Shown one piece after another: positions 44,901 through 53,900 of a stretch of 64,000 nt of DNA. Position 1 is the first letter of the stretch, and every line of letters begins with the position of its first letter. The stretch spans positions 204,851,253-204,915,252 of the forward strand of contig OV884060.1 in the NCBI GenBank assembly GCA_930367215.1. Direction: 5' to 3'. A program made the position numbers and the translations under genes. The stretch is from Pollenia angustigena (lineage: Eukaryota > Arthropoda > Insecta > Diptera > Polleniidae). A model generated the notes under the pieces. It had not been told where the DNA came from. It saw only the letters and a list, made by a program, of their open reading frames with translations, and did no database searches.

Positions 44901-47900
44901 AAAAATCGTTAAATCAACTTTATAGATTTTTAGCGATAGAGATTTAGCTTTAGCGAATTACAGAATACGGCCACAGGATGTAGTTTTTCTTCAATTTAAG
45001 CCTTGAAGTGTGTAAAACCAACTATATTTTCGGTTTTCCTCTAAAGCAGCAATAAGGAAAATAAAAAAATTTTTGTCTCTCCTGTAAACGGAGTTAGCAA
45101 GTTTGCATATTAAGCCGACGATATGTTTTAAAGAAAAATATAAATTTTTGGGAACGTTCATGAAAGAATTTAGCAGTATTTTTTTGAAAGTGAAAATTAT
45201 TGTTTTCTGACGCATACGCTTTTGTAGCTTCCTGAGCTGCATACGTATGCATACTAGTGAATATTGAGTTGTTGACACTTTTTTCGCTTTTGCTTTAACT
45301 ACCTTTTTTTCTTACGGCAATGAAGCGAAGCAAGTGTAAAATTTATTTTCTTTTTATTTTCTATGGCAATGAAGCAAAGCAAGAGTGAAATTTATGTTGT
45401 ACGTTTTTGTACTAGGATTTTGCTGCATTCCCCAAACAGTGGAGTGTAGAGCAAAATAATGCTTAACAAACTTTAAAATAGTTGATATGGAGCAACGGGA
45501 TATTCAAACTATATATAAACCCCATACCTAACCTCATTTTTTTTAATGTTCGGTAGGTCAAACCAATAACACTACGTGACAATTTTTTGACCAAATGAAT
45601 TTGACACCTCATCTTTATTTGCATTTCAGTCACATCATCTTTTTTAAAAACACAAATAACGGTTATTTTGGAATATCTCAAAAACTGTTCTACTTTTGAC
45701 AATTCTGACTTCATATTCGGATTCAGTGGACAATTTTACATAATGATTAGCTGCCAGATTCATTTGGTCACGACTTTGTTGAAATTTTGTCACGTAGTGT
45801 AATAAGCCAACGATATTTCGGAACACACCAAAGCACAAAACTTTACTTAAAATACACCAATCGAACTTCCGGTATGGATATCTGTAAAACTAGATATCAG
45901 AATACTTTGGCGATTCACCATGCAGACTTAAACCAGAACAACGTTTACAAATCGTGGAAATTTATTTCCAAACCTACATTATACCCATTTGGAGATAAAA
46001 TTATTATGCTCAATTAACTACAAACATACAAGGGGGTGTTCTGGAAATCGAAATCCCAACATTTTTAACATCGTTTTTTAATAAGATTTCTGTAATAAAA
46101 GAATTTTATGAGAAATTATACAAATACATATTTCTCTATTTAACAGAATTTTTGGCAAAAGTGCACTTAACGGGGCGTACGAAAAAAAAAAAAATAAAAA
46201 AAATATGCTACCCGATTCAGAAATAAAAAAGAAAAAAACCATAATTAAAATTTAAGGGGGCTGAGGCCCGTGGGGCCCTCTGGACCCACAAAACCGCCCC
46301 GCCCACTTAGTTGAATGTGTGGGTACTCAAATTAAAGGTAATTGTACAAGAAAAACGAAAATAATAAAATTTAGGGCGGGCGGGACTTTTTTGGCCCTTT
46401 GGGTAAAAAAAAAGTGCACCCATCCACTCACATCTATGTGTAGGTACTCAAATTAAAGGTAGTTTGATCACGATTGTAAATATTTTGTTTTATTTTGTAT
46501 TTTTTAATGTTCTATGTTCGATTTAAAAAAAAAATTTTTTTATTTTTTTTTTGTAACTAATAGCCTATTTCCGATGTGCTAAAGAATTCTTTTCTGCGTA
46601 GCAGGCCTTCGGCCGGGCGCATTGATTTTCTCCTCTATGGAATAAAAAAACCGGCTTCGCTAACTAAAGCTTTTCTGCATAGCCGGCCTTCGGCCGGGCC
46701 CAAGGATTTTCTGCTCTATGACATAACAAAGACCGGCTTCGCTAACTAAAGCTTCTCTGCATAGCCGGCCTTCGGCCGGGCGCAAGGATTTCATCCTCTA
46801 TGGTATAACAAATACCGGCTTCGCTAACTAAAGATTCTCTGCATAGCCGGCCTTTGGCCGGTCGAAAGGATTTTCTCCTCTATGGTATAACAAACACCGG
46901 CTTCGCTAACTAAAGCTTTTCTGCACCTAAAAGATACTTAAATTAACCTAGAGAGGAAAATAATATGCGAACACAAAAACAAAATACATATACATATTAC
47001 CCACACATATCACAAAGTGGGCGGGGCAGTTTTTTGGGTCCAGAGGGCACCACGGGCCTCAGCCCCCTTAAATTTTAATTATGGTGTTTTTCTTTTTTTA
47101 TTCTGAATCGGTTTGCATATTTTTTTTTCGTACGCCCCGTAAAGTGCACTTCAGCCGAATTTTTTTTCTCTTGGGTTTTACGTTTTCGATTTCCAGAACA
47201 CCCCTGATAATAAAAATTATTTTATTTCTTAAACCTCATTTAATTGTAACTGGATCTTTGTTAAAAACTTAGTTTTATTTTACTTCGGCAACAATTGAAG
47301 TGGAATTTGAAACCACGCTTTTGATTTAAGCATTTGCAATTATCTTTTGAAAATCATTTTCTGTATCTTAACCTTTAGTTGTAAAACAGCTAAGTCTACA
47401 AATTTTTTGAAAATTCAGTTTTTGATGCAGTGGAATAGAGTAAACATTTGCATTTTTTTTTTAGATTTCATTTGTTGTTTTGCATGGAACGAAAAAGTGT
47501 TAAGTCCAATAATGTTACAAAAAAGCAGTGCTGAGTCCCATTTAATATGAAATTTTATAACAAAAATTTAATACTTGTCGGCTTTTCACTTTTGAATAAG
47601 TAAAATATGATAAATCAAAATAAAACAAAATTGCAGAGAATGCCAAAAAGTTATATTTATAATTAGTAGTGCTGGGATACTATCGATATTTTCTACTATC
47701 GATATTTATCGAACTTTAATTATTTTTTTATAAGGCTACAGTCCGTTGTTTTCATCACTTTATTGAATGTATGAGACGTATGTATGTATATACGAACGTT
47801 ATTTTAGATGGCAGTTTTATAAAAATTGATAAGTACCTTTCTGAAGGAACCGAAGTAACAGGGACTATAAGATATTCCATTGCAACTTTAAAAAATTTTC

Positions 47901-50900
47901 TAAATTCTAAACCCAAAAAGGTAATCAATCTAGCGGACTTATCCTCTAATGGTCGTTCATTGTTTTGTCCTATGGTTGCAATTGCATTTGGATTTTTTTT
48001 ACAACTTTACAGGAGGAGGAGGAGACGGTGTTTCACTTCCTCTGCCAATGCCCCGGTCTGGCGGGCGTTAGGGTGAGGCATTTTGGGAGACCGGAATTGC
48101 CATGTCTGGACGATTTGTCCAATGCGGGACTGAAATCGATCTCCCTGTTCTGCAGGGAATCGGGGTGGTTCGAGACTGCGGTGACCTCTGGGGAATAGTC
48201 TGGTGGATACTGGCTGACCCTTGTCACTGGCTAGGGGTATCACAAAGGGACCGCTATAAGGACCCAAGTGAGTCGTCTTCGTGACGGCTACCCATTTAAC
48301 CTAACCTAACCTAACCTAACAACTTTACAAAAAAATTTGACATTTCAGTCCCTATATAAACATGTACACATTTCGACTTAAAGGCCTTTAATTAGCAGTA
48401 AAAAGCACTGCTAAGCAATCCATACCACTTGCCATTCTTGTTGTTTTTATTCATTGCTGTAATTCAGCGCGAATTAATAATAGCAAGCAAAAATTTGCGG
48501 CAAAAAACTGTGTGTGTATAGCTGCTGTTAGATGTCTTCTTATCTGTATTTTAAATAATAACAAGTAAGAGTGCTATATTCGGCTGTGCCGAATCTTATA
48601 TACCCTTCACCAATGTGCGAGCAGAATACAGAGCAACTAGACAAAAACTAAATAAAACTGGTAAATATTTTTTTTTTTAAATAAGAGACAACCGGTTTTG
48701 AACTTCGCTTTTCATAAGGGCCCAGAATATATTTACTTTATAGGTTGTAGGATCAATATTGTATATACCTTTTTACCTTCGGTGAAGGGTATAAAAAGAG
48801 TAAAAATCAGGGGTCTAATCACTGCATTCGATACTATCGTATCGAATAAACTATTGAATTTTTTTGCATACGATAGACACTGGCGTATCGAATGAAAACT
48901 CGATAAATGTAATGTCGAGTTACTCGATGTCGAATGCTATTATTTCAAATTCAATACATTTCATTCGATATCGAGTTTCAAGATACCAAAATAAATAATT
49001 TCGAAGAATTTTGCTCGATATCGTATGCGGTGATTAGACCCCAGTATTTCGGTTATAACTCATACAAATTTCCGACATTTTGGTATATAAGTCATATACA
49101 TAGGACATATGGCAGCCCTAAAATTTAGGTTTTTATAAAAATGTTGAAGTTTTTTAGCCCATTTTTGGAGTATTTTGCTCATAAATTACTCATTGTCAAA
49201 CCGATTTGATAGTTTTATATACCGACGTGTTAAGGAAGAATTTTACCATTTACTTAAGTTATATTTATATATAAACATTTATATAAACTTGTAAATATAT
49301 ATTTTAAGAAAGTTAATTATAAAAAAGAGTAATTTTTGGGGATTCAGTATTTCGGTTATAACTCAGCCATTTTTTAACCGATTTGGCAGGTTTATATACC
49401 GACGTGTTGAAGAAGAAATTTACCATTTACTTTGGTTATAAAGCTTCGACTCGGGCAGATCTATGGTTCCCGAAAGTGGGTATTTAAAAAAAAATAATTT
49501 AATTTTGGTCATAACTTTTTTGTATCTGAACCGATTTTCCCGAGTTTTTTATAAAATATGTTCTACTAAAAATTTGATATATAAGTCATATCCATAGGAC
49601 ATATGGCAGCACTAAAATTTAGGTTTTTATACAATTTTTAATTTTTTTTGTACGGAAGGTACCACGCCCACTTCTCCAATCCCGCCCACATTTTGTAGGA
49701 TGGTGTGTATTGGCAACCTTAATGTGTGTACCTAATTTGGAAACTTTGGCTTTTGCCGTTCTCAAGATATACGGAAATAAAAAAATACAACAACAACAAG
49801 AGATTTTTGGAAAAATTTAGAGGTAGTCGTGGTTTTTTGCTCATATCTCCGTCATTTTTGGACCGATTTGGCTGAATTTCAATAGCAAACTTAAACGGAG
49901 TATATGTGACATAAATATACATTAACCTAGTCCACATCATTTCTGGGGTTTTCGGAAAACCCATTTCAACATACATACGGACAGACGGTCAACCGGATTT
50001 GAACTTCGCTTTTCATAAGGACCCAGAATATATATACTTTATAGGGTGTAGGATCAATATTGTGGAACATACAAACGGAATGACAAAGTTATATATACCC
50101 TCTTACCTTCGGTGAAGGGTATAAAAATATCGATATTTATACATATATTTCCCAGTACTACTTATTAGTTTTTCATACGTCACCGAGCACGAGTACAGAC
50201 AGGTATGACTACCAATAAGTATGAACATAAATAAGTTTGTAATAGGGAATGGTAAATCGATTTCGAATCCAATCGAAAATCGATTTTGTGTTAAAAAAAT
50301 CGACTTTTTGCATTCGAATTTACGTATGCGATTTTTTACTGAAATCGATTATTGGGCTTTTAAAATCGATTTTTTTATTTTTATCAAACTTTGGCAATTT
50401 TTAATTTTAATCTTAATTAAATCGATAAATTATGGGTAGGTATACACAATAAAACTTTATCTTTTGTGCGTACATACGTCTGTAGGTATGCTTATGCGTT
50501 TTCCAAGGTAACGTTGTAGTTTTACGTTTTTATATATTAGTACCCCTGGTATACTGCCAACTTTAATATAAGGGCTCTTGTTCTTCAGTAATTAAAGTCA
50601 TCAATGGGCAGTGAACAAAACAGTTCTAAACATATCGTACCGAACCAAACACTGAAAGTCAGCTTCGTGAAAATGAACATATTATAGAAACACAACCAGT
50701 GAATTAAGCCATAGTATTCCTGTGTAAATATGCTAATATTTAAATAGACCAGAGTGTGAGCGATATTTAAATCTAGTTATAAATAGAGTGAAAAACAAAA
50801 AGTGTGTAATTTATCCTATCAAAAACGAAATTACAAGGAAATATCTCTGCATCTTTCTGACATCAACGGCATGCAAACATTTGTTTTCTAAAACTAACTT

Positions 50901-53900
50901 AATAGTAACTTAGCAAATAAACAGTTGGCACCGATCAAGAACTATTGTCATAATCCTCTGAAATACTATCCATACATTCAGACTTGTCACAGAAATCAAT
51001 TCCGATCAAAATTGATTTCGTTTTATGTGAAGCAAGATACAAAATCCCTTCCACATTCGATCGGAATTAATTTATGTGACAGGCCTGACTGACTATACAA
51101 GAATAAAATTTTAATATGTGAAATGTACGAGCACTTGTTTCTCTTAAGGACATCTCAAAATTTACACATCTTCCCTTTAAAAAACTCAGTTCAATTTCTC
51201 TAGTAGTTTGCCAGAAAATGCTGGTGTATCCCCCTTTGTTATATAAGGTGTAAGTTTGCAAATTAATCTTAAACGATTTTGAGGTTCGATTAAAAAACCG
51301 AAATAAAAAAAGTCGATCGAAAAATCGAAAAAAGATTTTGGAATTGATTTACCATTCCCTAGTTTGTATATCGACCGGTATGAGTATGACAACCATGCAT
51401 GCGTTTGGATATTCGTATGAATGCGTTTGAGTATAGGCATGTATCGATGAGTATCGACAAGTAACTTCAACAATTCGTATGCTTTGGACAGCAAGCAGTG
51501 TTGCGACGACATAAAAATTGTTTATGCAGAAAACATAACGATATTTTAAGTATTCCAAAACCAGTAAAAAAAATGTTGCACTGATTAATTTAGAATTTTA
51601 TAAATTTAAAGTTATATTGAGACATAAATATTTTCTATTATTATAAAATTATGCTTCTATTGACAAAAATTAAATGTACAGGCCTGTTCTGAAAATCACA
51701 TTTTATGAAAGTGATTTGAAATCACAAGAAAGGTGTTCTAGGCATATTATTTTGTGATTTCAAAACGTTCAGCTACGTAAACAACTTTTTGAAATCACTT
51801 TGTTATTTTGCGGCTATTGCAAGATGACCGTCACAATAAATTACTTAAATAAAATATTCAATGTGCTGTTTATTAATTGTTTATGCAATAGACTATTTTA
51901 TTTGCAACAAATCCTTTAAAATTAAGAAAATTCGACGACACTAAAAAAATGCTTTTGAGACTTCTGTTGTGATTTCAGTTTGTTTTTTTTAGTTGAATTA
52001 AAGATCGCTAATTTGCGGCATGAAAGCAAAGTGTAATATTTATTAAAAATTGTAAGAGCTGTAAAGAATCACAGGAGAAAATCGCTTCTATCGCAAAATG
52101 GCTAAATTCGCGAAAAATTGCAAGCTTGTAAACAAGCCCACAATTTTATTTTAAATCGCTAAATGGGTAAAAAAAAATAACAAAAAAAAAAAAAAAAAAA
52201 TATTGCAAAAATGGCGAAAACTCGCGAAAAAATTTTATATTTCAAACGAGCCATAAAATTGATTAAAAGTCCCTAAAACTATAAGGAATGGCAAAAATTC
52301 GGTAAAAATGTCTAAATTAGCGGAAATTCGCAAAAATTTGCTATCAGCGGCATGATAGCAAAATTCTATTATTTATTATAAATCGTCAAAGCTACAAAGA
52401 ATCGAAAACTAATAGAAACAAATTGCTTTTATCGCGAACATGGCAAAAATTCGCAAAAAATTGCAAAATTTTAAACACACCCTAAACTTAATTTGAGATC
52501 GCTAAATCGGTTAAAAAAACAAATTGTTGGAAAATAACATAAAAAGCGTTAAACATTAGCTATAATTTTGTAAAACAAACTTTTTGTATTTTCTGGTGCT
52601 TTCGACAATTGAAAATCACACCGAAAAACACAATAACGGTGTGATTTACAGAACACCACAAAATCACAAGTGTGATTTTAAAAGCACATGTGATTTGAAA
52701 TCACGTGATTTTCAGAACAGACCTGATAATCTATTTTACCAAAGAGGTTTTTTGTAGAATGAATTTAAAAAGAAGGCTATCAACTATTTTGGGCTCTATT
52801 CTGTTTCTTTTTTCACTGATAATGTTTCCAGCTAAAGGGAGTTGTTTTTCCACCATAGCATGATGTCGAAGTCCTCTTTAAGGCTAACATTTTCGTTTTT
52901 TATTAGACTTTTTAAAATATTTGACAATTTTCTTACAAGAATCTAAAACGATTATTAATTCAGCTCAAATGCGTCATCCTGGACATTGGAGTGTGCATTT
53001 TTGATGTAAGATCGATCCTCTATTCGTTCTGAAAACCACGTTAGACATATCTGTGACACCAAACTCTCCAAATAAGCTGTTTAGTTTTTCTAGAATATTT
53101 GCAGCTGTATTTGTAGTAAAATTGATTGACTTCATGACAGATGATTTTATAAAAAAATCTATAGTAACTGATTAATTTATTTTTTTGGTATTTGGAACGA
53201 TTAAATTAAACTCGACGTATTTATATTTGCATCAATTTGTAATTTTTATCAGATTTTCTTGAAAATTTTTTTTCTATTTAAATAAGAACGCAGATCTTTT
53301 ATTCCAGAGATTTTTGTTAAGTCAACAATACTTTTAAAAAAAAATTTTGTTGAATTTTCCACAAATGATTTTAAAAGAAAAGTATTTAATTGTGGTTCAG
53401 CAATTACAAAAAACATTTCTGGCAACATTTATGAAAAAAAAAATGTGAAGTCAATGATTTAACTATGGGTGTATGTGGATATGTGCGAGTATGAAAAACA
53501 GTAAGTATGATAACATACATGAATGAAATTAAAAGCGCACGGATATACACAAGTATGAGAATAAACAGATATGAGTACGCAAGTGAATTGAACATTTTCG
53601 ATATGTGCTAGAGTACTTTAACTCACTCGTAAAACTGCTCTGAGTGGAGAAGCAGCACGCGCTTTTTGTTATTATTTCTTAAGGGAAAACAGGTCGTTTT
53701 TGTTTGACTGCTTTTGCTTTTGCTTTTGTTGCGTTTTGCGGTGTCACCCCGCATTGGTTAGAGTTTCGGCGTCGTATAACTGTACCGAGTTACAGTTTTT
53801 GCGGTATCTGCATTAACTATATGCAATCGTTTTTAACCTAAATTTGAGGTTTTGTCTGGTGGAGAACCATTAATAACTCATTGTGGCTGGTGGAGAACCA

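Larger units (their letters stand above)
44486..45125 (+). mobile_element. Tc1/mariner-like MITE, copy 2, interrupted
   Basis: CATATCGTCGGTTTAATATG and CATATTAAGCCGACGATATG are inverted, bordered by TA. Same family as 27101-27350. The extra ~385 bp relative to that copy is the nested 44587-44971 insertion between GTCGACCAGC and ATGTAG. Confidence 0.85.
44370..45816. mobile_element. Copy of the 37.4-kb Tc1/mariner-like element, with nested insertions
   Basis: AAAAAGTCGTGGTGGAGAAA, CACTGATTCCGG, TTTTAAAGAAAAATATAAAT and CCATACCTAACC...CGGTAGGTCAAACCAAT follow the order in 37377-38401. Right end AAGCCAACGATAT. The left TIR was not found. Split by 44486-45125 and 45568-45796. Confidence 0.65.
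47667..50160. mobile_element. hAT-derived element, copy A, with LINE and HINE insertions
   Basis: Ends TAGTGCTGGGATACTATCGA and TTTCCCAGTACTA; flanking ATAATTAG / CTTATTAG (6/8). Same family as 61010-61657, which supplies the empty sites for the insertions at 48012-48318 and 48563-50127. Confidence 0.85.
50172..53632 (-). repeat. Unclassified long repeat, copy 2, inverted
   Basis: Reverse-complement match to the segments of 5027-14034, from GAGCACGAGTACAGACAGGT to GATATGTGCTAGAGTACTTTAA. Carries its own insertions (50243-51361, 51679-52725) absent from copy 1. Confidence 0.7.

Noticed and set aside
46580..46926. CRISPR-like array
   Set aside because: Eukaryotic context; whole 82-bp units are tandem with no unique spacers, inside a foldback element.
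48007..48284. GC-rich ORFs as a horizontally acquired gene
   Set aside because: The reading frame with LINE RT C-terminal motifs and an 11-bp TSD explains the composition.
48300..48320. Interstitial telomere
   Set aside because: Only about five AACCT units, exactly at the 3' end of a LINE with a TSD; a LINE tail explains it better.
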